A stretch of DNA of 64,000 nt from Pneumocystis sp. 'macacae' (Eukaryota; Ascomycota; Pneumocystomycetes; Pneumocystales; Pneumocystaceae): positions 1-64,000 of the forward strand of contig CM030729.1 of NCBI GenBank assembly GCA_018127085.1, read 5' to 3'. Every line of letters begins with the position of its first letter. Position 1 is the first letter of the stretch. The notes beneath the pieces were generated by a model. It was not told where the DNA came from, did no database searches, and saw only the letters and a program-made list of their open reading frames with translations. Of the stretch, positions 32,918 to 41,981 are shown piece after piece. The position numbers were made by a program, and so were the translations under genes.

Positions 32918-33754
32918 AGCTCAGGCTCTGCAGTAACAGGAGGTCTACCTATACAACACGTTTTCGTTAGTATAGTTGTCTCCACACAAGTTGCTGTTTC
33001 AGATGCCACTTCTGTTGCTATTGTTGTTGATATAATAAGTACGGTATGAGTCATGGTAAATGCATCCCCTATAGGGACTTTGTCTTTACATTCCTCTTTT
33101 ATCTTTTTGCATGTATCTTTTAGAATATTTTTACAACTTTCCTCTAGGTCTTCACATTTTGAAAGGTGAGTAATACAAATATCTTTTGTAAATTCTCGAA
33201 TCATAATTTGATCTTCTTTAATACTAGCACATAATTTTTCCAAATGCTTCAATATTTTTTCACATATATTCTTATCTGAAAATAATGAATCTAATATAGC
33301 TATTGCTTCACCCCTATTTTCAAAAGTTTCAAGAATAGATCGATAACCTTCTATTGTTTTTGCACATTCATCTAAATTATAACAATCTTCAAAGTATTTT
33401 TTAATTAATTCTATTATTGCATAATTTTGAGGATCAGTAGTTTCATATTTTCCTAATTGTGAGGAATCGTGTAAAAGATCATAATTTCCTGAGTATATTT
33501 CATCATTTAATAAAACATCAACATCATATAATATTTTTCCAAGTTTCTTTGTAAGTTCTTCTAGTGAATTTCTTGATTCTTCTGGTAAAAAATCTCTAGA
33601 AATATGATAATTTAAGTAATCTCTTTTTAAAATAGAATCAGTATAATTATGTTCTAAAAAATTAAAAATTAGAAAAAAAAACACCTAGAATACCATTGTC
33701 TTTTGAAAAAACACGAGCAATTCCAATAAATATAGCAATTATTGGGATCTTCAT
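32530..33754 (-). CDS. MSG family protein with Glu-Pro repeat and GPI-type tail (gene F)
   Basis: A short MSG-family protein. Exon 1 (33694-33754) encodes a leader ending ARVFSKDN and breaks in phase 1, as in genes B, C and D. A roughly 40-nt intron (GTATTCTAGG...TTTTTTAG) precedes exon 2, which opens [14 protein letters not shown] with a kexin-type Lys-Arg. Exon 2 has an alpha-helical region with sparse Cys, one compact Cys-rich Msg-like module (about residues 165-220, [12 protein letters not shown] ... [18 protein letters not shown]), a Thr-rich stretch and about 30 Glu-Pro dipeptides. After a second Thr/Ser patch it ends in a hydrophobic C terminus ([15 protein letters not shown]) consistent with a GPI signal. 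The EP stalk may project the module from the wall. It is the MSG copy nearest the core genes. Confidence 0.85.
32737..32929. repeat. Hexanucleotide repeat encoding (Glu-Pro)n
   Basis: About 31 copies of a hexamer reading GGTTCA or GGCTCA on the plus strand. The two variants are segregated: a GGTTCA block up to about 32810, a short variant patch encoding Lys-Pro, then a GGCTCA block. The repeat is fully in frame and likely length-variable. Confidence 0.95.
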
Positions 33755-34661
33755 TCATGAATTGGTAGTAATTAACGTATTTCGTCAAGAGCCCTATCTG
33801 ACATCGAAATATATTTAAAATCGTGTCCCGATTATAAAAAAATACTATCAATAATAGATAAGAATTTATTAAAATGATTTTTTAAATACTTTATAATAAA
33901 TTTAAATTATTTTTCAAAAATCTTAATTCTATATTAAATAGGAGACTATAAAAACCGTTAAAAAAGAATATTAATCAAATACTATTTAATTGAATACTAC
34001 CTTTATAGACTTTATTGAAAATCCTTATATTATAATTCACTTTATCTAGAAAATATCTGTTTTAAATTATTACTTATTTTACTTGTCAATATTTTTATAA
34101 ATTTTCATATACTTATGAATTTTTTAATATTAAACTATTTTACAAATTTATATTCTTTTGTTTTTTTTTAATTTTCTTTGTAAATGTTCATGCTTTTTTA
34201 TGTGGATTTTTTAAATAACTATCTATTTTCTTCAAATTATTTTTTTTATACCTTTATTAGCTAAATTAATATTTTTAATAAAAAGTATCAACATTTTGGA
34301 ATTTAATTATGAAAAATAATGTAGTAATTCATTTAACTTCCACACATAATTTATATTTTTCCACTACATTACTTATAATCTGTATAATAAAAATAACTTT
34401 TTTATTAATAATATTTTTAAAAAAAATTCTTTGAATTATTTTAAAAAATTTAATAAATATCTAATAAATTTCTAAATAATATAATTTCTAAAATTTTAAA
34501 TCAACGCTATATTTTTTTGTCGAAAAGTCATCTTTATTCTTAAATTTTAGTAAAAATCTAAATTAATCTTTATTTAAAAATATAATTAGAAACATGTTTT
34601 TATTTTAAGAGTTTATATAAATGAAAAACTTTAAAAAAGTATTTAAAGTATTTTTTGTTTT
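33755..34661. other. Boundary between MSG domain and core genes
   Basis: AT-rich, no gene seen. It holds the putative promoter of MSG gene F and the 3' flank of the UXT-like gene. Everything beyond it is single-copy housekeeping sequence. Confidence 0.6.
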
Positions 34662-35224
34662 TTAAAGCTTTTTTTTTATAATTTCCATTGTTATAACAAT
34701 TTGTGCTCTTATCTGGTTTATATAATTTGATTTTATTTCTGCCCTTTTCTTAAGAATATTTTCTTTTTTGTTAATAAATTCCAAAGCTTCATCATGTGTC
34801 ATTTCAATATAAATTCTACAACAATCTAATGACACAATAATCTTAGATGTATCTGGTCTATAGTTTTATTAATCTATCTTAAAGGAATTACTAAAAATAT
34901 ACATTTTTGATTGAACATAAAAATTTGATCCTATATCAATCATTACTTTTATTTGATCAAGTTTTTCATTTTGAATTTGAAAAATATGTGACTTTAGCTT
35001 AAAGCTATTTAAAATAAGTATAAAAAATCGAAATAAAAATTAAAATTTAAATAATACTATTCTAATAAACTTTTATCTAACTGTTCTCGTTCTTCTATAA
35101 GTGATTGAAGCTTTGGTTGCAAGATATTAGTAATGAAGAGTTGATATTTCTCAATTTTTGAATAATTATCATTTGAAATATAGTCTAGTTTAATATTATC
35201 AATTTTTTGTTCATTAAAGGTCAT
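34662..35224 (-). CDS. UXT-like prefoldin alpha subunit
   Basis: A small intron-containing gene. ATG at 35224; I infer three exons. Exon 1 begins MTFNEQKIDNIKLDY and ends LDKSLLE. After a roughly 60-nt intron (GTATTATTT...AAATAG), exon 2 carries FKLKSHIFQIQNEKLDQIK and DIGSNFYVQS. After a second intron (GTATATTTTTAG...ACTATAG), exon 3 reads PDTSKIIVSLDCCRIYIEM, then an EALEFINKKENIL helix and stop. The 'vDlGsNFyV...PDTskI.V.LG' pattern between two coiled coils is that of UXT/ART-27, an alpha-type prefoldin of the R2TP/prefoldin-like (PAQosome) chaperone complex. It is divergent from Dus1 across 115 bp. An ordinary prefoldin subunit 5 is the alternative. Confidence 0.75.
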
Positions 35225-35339
35225 TTTTAATTTTTATAACCGATGGATATCTATAAAAAAATTAAAAAACTTAAATAATTTTTAATAATAAACAAGAATC
35301 AAATAAATTTTTTAAAAATATTTAAAATTAATATTTATA

Positions 35340-36558
35340 ATGGGTCTTCGTGGTCGTGAATTTTGGCGTTCTATTGGAAGTCCTTCACGAATTGTTGCGC
35401 CTATGGTTGATCAATCAGAACTTGCTTGGAGGATTTTGTCTCGTAGATATGGTGCAGATTTATGCTATACACCTATGTTTCACGCAAAAAATTTTTGGTT
35501 ATCTTCTAAATATCGCAAAGAAGTTTGGAGTACTTTAGATAATGGAAAAGATCGACCTTTAATTGTTCAGGTATATATTTATCAATATTATCTGTTATTT
35601 ATACTTTTAGTTTTGTGCAAACGATCCGGAGGACTTTTTAAAAGCATCAAAGATTGTCATAGGAAAATGTGATGCAGTTGATTTAAATCTTGGTTGTCCT
35701 CAAAATATCGCAAAACGGGGATATTATGGTGCTTACTTACAAGAAAATTGGGATTTAGTTTCTAAAATCAGTACAATAATAAATCGTATTTCCTAAAAAC
35801 TGAAGTTTTTAGTTAAATATGTTAATAATTTTCTTGATATACCTATAACTGCTAAAATTCGTATTTTTTCTGATAAAGAAAAAACTTTAGCATATGCTCG
35901 AATGATTGTAGAGTCAGGTGCATCTATTTTAGCCGTACATGGGAGAACTAGAGAGCAAAGGGGAACTATGGCTGGATTATCTGATTGGAGTCAAATTTTA
36001 TATTTAAGGGAAAATCTTCCTTCAGATATTGTTATTTTTTCTAATGGAAATATTCTTTGGCCTCATGATATTAGTAGATGTTTAGAACAAACAAAAGCAG
36101 ATGGTGTTATGTCTGCAGAAGGGAATCTTTATAACCCTTGTATTTTTATTCCTAATATATATCCAATTATTACTGAAATTGCTAAAGAATATTTGGATAT
36201 TATTGTAAATTACAAACTTGAAAATGATAAAAGTTGTATCAATGCTATAAAACCACATTTATTTAAAATTCTTCGACCTGGATTATGTAAATATGAGCAT
36301 TTACGAAATGAATTAGGAAAAACGAAACAAGGAGAATTGGAAAAATGTTTTAAAATAGTTGAGGAACTTGATATATTAATTAAGGTATTCTTATTATCTA
36401 GATAGGATTTTTAATAATGTTAAAAGAAAGCAATTTCTGAAAATAATAATGAAGAAAAGATTCAATGGTGGCATTGTCAGCCGTATCTTCGACCATTACC
36501 GACACAAATGAATAAATCATTGGAAATGACTGACAGTTACATAGTTAAATTAAGTTAA
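35340..36558 (+). CDS. dus1: tRNA-dihydrouridine synthase 1
   Basis: A flavoenzyme that reduces U16/U17 of tRNA to dihydrouridine. The start at 35340 gives [15 protein letters not shown] and then [14 protein letters not shown], the Dus1 FMN-barrel opening. Further motifs are [20 protein letters not shown] with the catalytic Cys, [21 protein letters not shown] and SNGNI. I infer three introns: one after RPLIVQ (near 35569), a 47-nt one near 35774 (GTACAATAA...TTTTTAG) that removes an in-frame TAA, and one near 36384 (GTATTCTTA...AAAAG). The removed segment leaves a spacing between WDLVSKI and PITAKIR equal to that of other Dus1 proteins. The last exon ends [12 protein letters not shown] and about 20 further residues, stop at 36556-36558. 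Confidence 0.9.
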
Positions 36559-37867
36559 CCTATGTGTTCTAAGGCTATATTAATTTTATTTTAAAAACAA
36601 AACATAATAAAATTGGAATATTTTTATAATGGCTTTAAAATTTTATTTTATATTTTTATATCTTAAGATTATTTCATATAAACAGACAATAAATTTAATA
36701 TAATATTGCTTTTATTTAGGTAGCATTAGAGAATTAAATTATCATGATAATTATAAATAGGATTTTTTAAAAAAATTAAATATGGAAAATAAAAAATATT
36801 TTTAAGAGAGCAATTTATCAATTTTTCATATCTTAGATATATGTTTTTGTGTCTTTTCTAACTTAAAAATATATATTAACTTTAAAAGTCTATTTATAAT
36901 ATTTTTGATATTTTAAAGTGATTCATGTTTTACTTATTGCGTATAATCTAATAATTGTAATAAAACAGTTAACATTTTATATGTATAGAAAATTAATTAA
37001 GTAGTAATAAATTATTATATTGAATTTATTTATGAAAGCCTATATTTATTCAATTATTAATAAAAATAAAATATTAATTAACTATGAAAATACTATTTTA
37101 TATAAAATTTTGTTTTTATATTATTATTTTTCTTTTTTATTTAATATTTTTATTTATAATTAATCCATTTTTTCCAGTTGAGTTGTAGAATATTGAGTTT
37201 TATAAAAAATTTAAAATATAATTATAATCTTAAAAAGTATAAAATTTTAAAAATACAATTAAAAGTTATTAAGTCAAAATTAAAAAAAAAAAACAATATA
37301 TTTTCATAAAAATAATATTAAAAATAACCATATTTTTGATTTCTATATTAATTTTTAGAAGAAATAATAAAAAATTATAAATATTAAAAAAACTAAATTT
37401 ATAAAATATATACACCTAAAAAATAGACTCGATTTTATTATATAAATTTTAATCTTATAAAATTTACTATTTTAGAGTTTTATAATTATGTTTTTTTGAA
37501 TTATGATATGAAATTTATTTTTTACATTTTATTCGTATATATTGATAAAAGTTTAAGTAAAACTTAAAAAAAAATATTAAAATATTCAATATGACAAATC
37601 ATTTAGTGAAAAAAACTGATTTATAAAATAAGAAATAAATATATTAAAGTTAAATATAATAAAAAAACATGGAAAAACCAGTATATAATATATTGACAGA
37701 CGAGCCTATAGCACAGCATGAAATAATTTCCATTAAATATAGCATCCAAAATATCTCAAATTATGTAAATTTAGTATATTTTCTTTTCTAAACCAATTTA
37801 AAAACTCAAAATTACATTAAGAGCCAATTCTTAAAAACCCTCAAAAGCTCACGTCTTAATAAGACCT
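36559..37867. other. AT-rich intergenic region
   Basis: About 1.3 kb between dus1 and tRNA-His. Very low G+C, dense in stops on all frames, no gene or repeat recognised. Confidence 0.6.
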
Positions 37868-37938
37868 TGCCCGTACTAGGAATCGAACCTAGAGCATCAC
37901 AGCCACAATGTGAAGTGTTACCATTACACCATACGAGC
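37868..37938 (-). tRNA. tRNA-His (anticodon GTG)
   Basis: The minus strand folds as a cloverleaf: acceptor GCTCGTA pairing with TACGGGC (one G-U type pair), a D arm around TGGTGTAATGGTAACA, anticodon stem TCACA/TGTGA with loop TTGTGGC (anticodon GTG), and T arm CTAGG-TTCGATT-CCTAG. The discriminator is A and the base before position 1 is G, both expected for eukaryotic tRNA-His, which carries an extra G at position -1. No intron. Confidence 0.95.
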
Positions 37939-38441
37939 CTTTCTTATACCCAAGGGTTTAATAAAAATATTTTTTAAAGATCAATTTTTAAAATTAAAAT
38001 TTAAAATATAATTTTTTCAATAAAAATATAAAAAACTAAAATTATATAAAATCTGATTATTTATATTATTTGATAACTTATTTATAATTTTTTCTAATAA
38101 AAATTTAAATAATTATTAAAACGTGTCTTTTAAAAAATTATCAAACTATATTTCTTTAAATATATTTTATTTTAAATTTAAAAGAATAACTTTTTAATAT
38201 TATAAATTTAGTTATAATGGTAAAATAAATATACAATTTGAAATAAAATAAATAAAATATTATAAAATTATTAGAAATTTAAACGATTTTTCCGATATAT
38301 TAACATTTTTGCTTAGTATCAACGATATATTACTAAATAGAATATAATATTAATAATGTAACTGTAAATTTCTAAAAATTTTAATTCAATTATCAGTTTT
38401 AGATAAGTCAAAATTTAAGATTTTAAATAAATTTAAATATT
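37939..38441. other. AT-rich intergenic region
   Basis: Spacer between the divergently transcribed tRNA-His and the CDK7-like gene. It holds the putative kinase promoter; no other feature recognised. Confidence 0.6.
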
Positions 38442-39607
38442 ATGGATGTTGACAATAAAGCTAAGTTGTATACTAAAGATAAAAAAGTTGGAGAAGGAAC
38501 TTATGCTATTGTTTATTTAGGTATCGAGTTTTTGCTAGATTATTTTTGAATTTATTAAAAATAGGTCGACAATTATCTACAAATAGGAAAGTAGCTATTA
38601 AGAAAATAAAAATTGGCCAATTAAAAGAAGGTCTTGATATATCTGCAATTCGTGAAGTTAAATTTCTCCGAGAAATTAAACATGAGAATATTATAGAGGT
38701 TTCTTAATATTATCTATAAATTAAGTTTACTTAGAATTTAACAGCTTATTGATGTATTTTCATCCAAAAAAAATCTTAACTTAATTCTTGAATTTCTTAT
38801 ATCTGATCTTGAAATAATTATTAAAGACAAGTCACTTGTTTTCTCATCTTCTGATATAAAATCATGGTTACTTATGACATTACGTGGTCTGCATTATCTT
38901 CATTCATATTTTATTCTTCACCGTGATCTTAAACCAAATAATCTTCTTATTGATGCAAATGGTGTTCTTAAGATTGCTGATTTTGGACTTGCAAGAGATT
39001 TTGGAAACCCATATGTGAATATGACTAGTCAAGTAAATAATATCGTTAAACTTATTTTCAACCATGTAATCCTTTTGTTTAGGTTGTAACGCGCTGGTAT
39101 CGTTCTCCAGAGTTGCTTTTTGGTGCAAAATCATATGGTACTGGTGTTGATATATGGTCTATAGGTTGCATATTTGCAGAACTCATGCTTCGTACACCAT
39201 ATCTTCCAGGAAATACTGATGTTGATCAACTTGATACTATTTTTCGAGCATTGGGAACACCAACAGATGAAGATTGGCCAGGAATGCGTCAACTTCCAGA
39301 TTTTGTAGAATTCAAACAATACCCAAAACCTGCTCATCAGAGAGATCTTTTTACTGCAGCAAGTGAAGAAGAACTTCATTTGCTAGAATGGTTGCTGTTA
39401 TTTGATCCACTAAAGCGTCCATCTGCAAAACAAGCTCTCAAAAGTAAATATTTTTCTACTCTTCCTCGACCAACTCATCCATCACAATTACCAAAAAGAA
39501 AAATTATTGAAAGAAATGAAACAAATCTTAATTTTAAATGGGAGCATGAAAATATAAAAGATGTAGAATTTGATACAAAACCTATCGCACGTAAACTTGT
39601 CTTTTGA
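38442..39607 (+). CDS. mcs6: CDK-activating / TFIIH kinase (CDK7, Mcs6/Kin28 type)
   Basis: A cyclin-dependent kinase of the CDK7 branch, which phosphorylates the RNA polymerase II tail within TFIIH and, in many fungi, activates cell-cycle CDKs. Exon 1 (38442-38520) has [13 protein letters not shown], the Gly-rich loop. After a 44-nt intron exon 2 carries [10 protein letters not shown] and [15 protein letters not shown] (the C helix, in place of PSTAIRE). Exon 3 starts [13 protein letters not shown] and has [12 protein letters not shown] and [12 protein letters not shown]. After a last short intron comes [22 protein letters not shown]. The C lobe ([42 protein letters not shown]) is typical of Cdk7. 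All catalytic residues are present; four exons are inferred. Confidence 0.92.
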
Positions 39608-39982
39608 TCATATAGTTTATATATTTATAAATATATTAATATCATAATTAAAAAGTATTTTGCATTTTTTTTGGGTTTTATAATATATATAAATGATTTT
39701 CATATAAATTAATATTTTTAAATTCATATTTATCTATTTGAATTCTAACATTATATTAAGCCATTTTTGGATATAAACATTTATTAAATATATATATTTT
39801 ATAAGAAGTATAGTTTTTTTTTTAATACTTCTTTAAATTTTATATATCATATAAAAAAATCTTGTAAAAATTTTAAAATTTCTTATTTTTAAGAAAAACT
39901 ATAAAAACAAATTCATAGCAAAATCATATTATCTTATAATATATAATTTTTTTATACGTTTTTTTCAATTAATATTAATAAT
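39608..39982. other. AT-rich intergenic region
   Basis: Spacer between two co-directional genes, with kinase 3' sequences and the hydrolase promoter. Nothing else recognised. Confidence 0.6.
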
Positions 39983-40696
39983 ATGAAAGAATTATTTATT
40001 TATTTAACAGAGAAAAACTCATTGGAAATTCGAATATATGATCAAAAATCTGCAAAAAATGCTGCTATTATTGCTCATCCATATGCACCATTAGGAGGGA
40101 ATTTTAACAATCATGTTGTTGTTGCAATTGCAGGTATTTTTTTTATATTAAATTCAAATAAATAAATATTAGAAAAATTATTTTTATTGAAATACTTAGT
40201 AATTACATTTAATTTCAGAGGTGCATTGGGATCTAAAGGTCGGACTAGTTGGTCAAGCTATCCAGAACAGCAGGATTTTCAAACTGTTATTAATTATACT
40301 CTTACTAACTTCCCCAAAATTAATAGAATTATTTTAGGTGGTTACTCTTATGGCTCCCTTGTTGCTATTAAAATGAAGCCTCCTATTAAAAATGCATTTT
40401 TTTTACTTATTTCCCCTCTTTTGCCCCCTCTTACATATTTTCTTGGATTATCTCTCCAATTTACATCAAATGATTTAGATAAAAAAGGTTTGGTTATTTA
40501 TGGTGGCAAAGATTTAGTTGCATCTTTATTTTCTTGGAGGAACTACAGCAAATTTTGGGCTAATTTGAATGATCCAAACAGATTAATCACAGTTAAGGTT
40601 GAAAATACAGGTCACTTTTGGAATGAAAGAAATAATCTTGAAATTCTTCTTTCTGAAATTTCTAACTGGATAAAGCTTATTGAAACATACTGTTGA
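39983..40696 (+). CDS. Alpha/beta hydrolase, COG2945-like
   Basis: A predicted serine hydrolase of unknown substrate. Exon 1 has AIIAHPYAPLGGNFNNHVV, the HPh...GG.h.N..V signature. A 39-nt intron (GTATTTTTT...AAATATTAG) joins AIA to EKLFLLKYLVITFNFRGALG, restoring the usual helix-strand-NFRG order. The nucleophile elbow is GGYSYGSL (Ser), the acid is likely Asp in IYGGKDLV, and the His is in ENTGHFWNE. About 220 residues, complete, stop at 40694-40696. The usual second acceptor (CTTAG at about 40200) would delete the helix and is less likely. Confidence 0.82.
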
Positions 40697-40852
40697 TGTT
40701 AATATTTTAAATTGTCACAAATCTATTAAATCAATATCCATATTTCAATAATACTCTATGGTATAAAAATAGGTAAATTATTAATACATATATATGCATC
40801 GATATTTTTAGCAGGTATAAAAATGATAGTTTCATTTTAGCATAATATATAA

Positions 40853-41809
40853 TTAATTCTTTTGTTCTTTTTCTCGTTGTTCTTTTTCTCGTTGTTCTTC
40901 CATTACTCTCATTAACTCTTCACTCATTGCAATAATTTCTCTTTTTTCTTTTTGCTCATTTTGTAGCAATTTTCCCATTTCTTCTAACTTCCCTTCAAGT
41001 ACACTGATCTTTGCTTCATATTTCTTTTCATAATTTACTTTAAGTGCCTGAACCTTTTGGTGATGTTTTTGTGAATATTGATAATGCAAATCATTCGCTA
41101 AAATAGTTAGCTGTTCTTGATGTTTTGTCTCTAATTCTGCTAATACTGTTTGATCAATGGCCGATGTAGTAACTTTTGAATCAGTAGATAATGACATTGA
41201 ACTTCTAGATTCTAATTGAAGTCTTTCTTCTTCCCATGAAATAATAAGGTCATTTTTTTCGCGTTCTAATACAGAAATTGTATTTTCAATCTGTGCAACA
41301 TGATTGCGAAGTTCATTAATCTCTGCATCACGGCCTCGCAACTGAGATTCAAGATTAATAATTTCCGTACGTAATTTCGACCTCTCCTTTTCAAGATCAT
41401 GCAGCGTATATTTTGGAATACTTCTTGGTGTTGTAAAAACAGGTTCTGGGCTTATATCTAATAAAAGTTTCTGGGCTTCCGTAGGTGTAGATGGAGGAAG
41501 GGGTGGTAATACCGTATTTGACATAAAAAAAGGTGCTTGTGGTGAATTAAAAGACAATAAAAGACTACGATTTGATTTTGATGATGACGCATGCAACATT
41601 CCTCTTGGTGTAGCAATATTTTCATCCATAAATAATTGATTTGTGTGTTTACTTGATAAACTTTTTACATCATTTTCAGATTCGAAATATAATCCATTTT
41701 GTTCTGTTTGAAGAGGCAAGTTTTCATGCAAAATGGTACCTTTTGATTCAGGAATGTCTGCTTTAGGGAACAAAATATCTGATCTATTAAATAACTGATT
41801 TTCTGACAT
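40853..41809 (-). CDS. Coiled-coil protein of unknown function
   Basis: Not recognised with certainty. The first ATG in frame is at 41809 (MSENQLFNRSD). The N-terminal half is low-complexity and Ser/Pro-rich with APFFMSNTVLPPLPPSTPTE and ISPEPVFTTPRSIPKY. From about residue 150 a continuous coiled coil runs to the end (LEKERSKLRTEIINLES ... MEEQREKEQREKEQKN), including a helix with HQKVQALKVNYEKKYEAK. A disordered N terminus with SP/TP sites followed by a long coiled coil recalls spindle-pole or microtubule-associated proteins such as TACC/Alp7, but that is a guess. Single exon. Tail-to-tail with the hydrolase. Confidence 0.75.
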   Translation of the reverse strand: MSENQLFNRSDILFPKADIPESKGTILHENLPLQTEQNGLYFESENDVKSLSSKHTNQLFMDENIATPRGMLHASSSKSNRSLLLSFNSPQAPFFMSNTVLPPLPPSTPTEAQKLLLDISPEPVFTTPRSIPKYTLHDLEKERSKLRTEIINLESQLRGRDAEINELRNHVAQIENTISVLEREKNDLIISWEEERLQLESRSSMSLSTDSKVTTSAIDQTVLAELETKHQEQLTILANDLHYQYSQKHHQKVQALKVNYEKKYEAKISVLEGKLEEMGKLLQNEQKEKREIIAMSEELMRVMEEQREKEQREKEQKN

Positions 41810-41981
41810 TTTTAAAGTTTTAAACAATCGAAATCAATAATTATAAATTTAATGACTAAATATAAAAATAAGTATAGATAATATAGTGCTATAAAGAATT
41901 TTTAAAGAATAAATAATCCTTTTCTAAATTTTAATTCTTTTAAGAAAATATATAACAATTTATGAATTTAAGTTTACAAAA

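Noticed and set aside
32681..33049. Plus-strand Gly-Ser repeat frame and minus-strand Leu-Ser repeat frame at gene F
   Set aside because: Both are other-frame readings of the Glu-Pro hexamer repeat. Only the Glu-Pro frame is embedded in an MSG-like protein with signal peptide and GPI-type tail.
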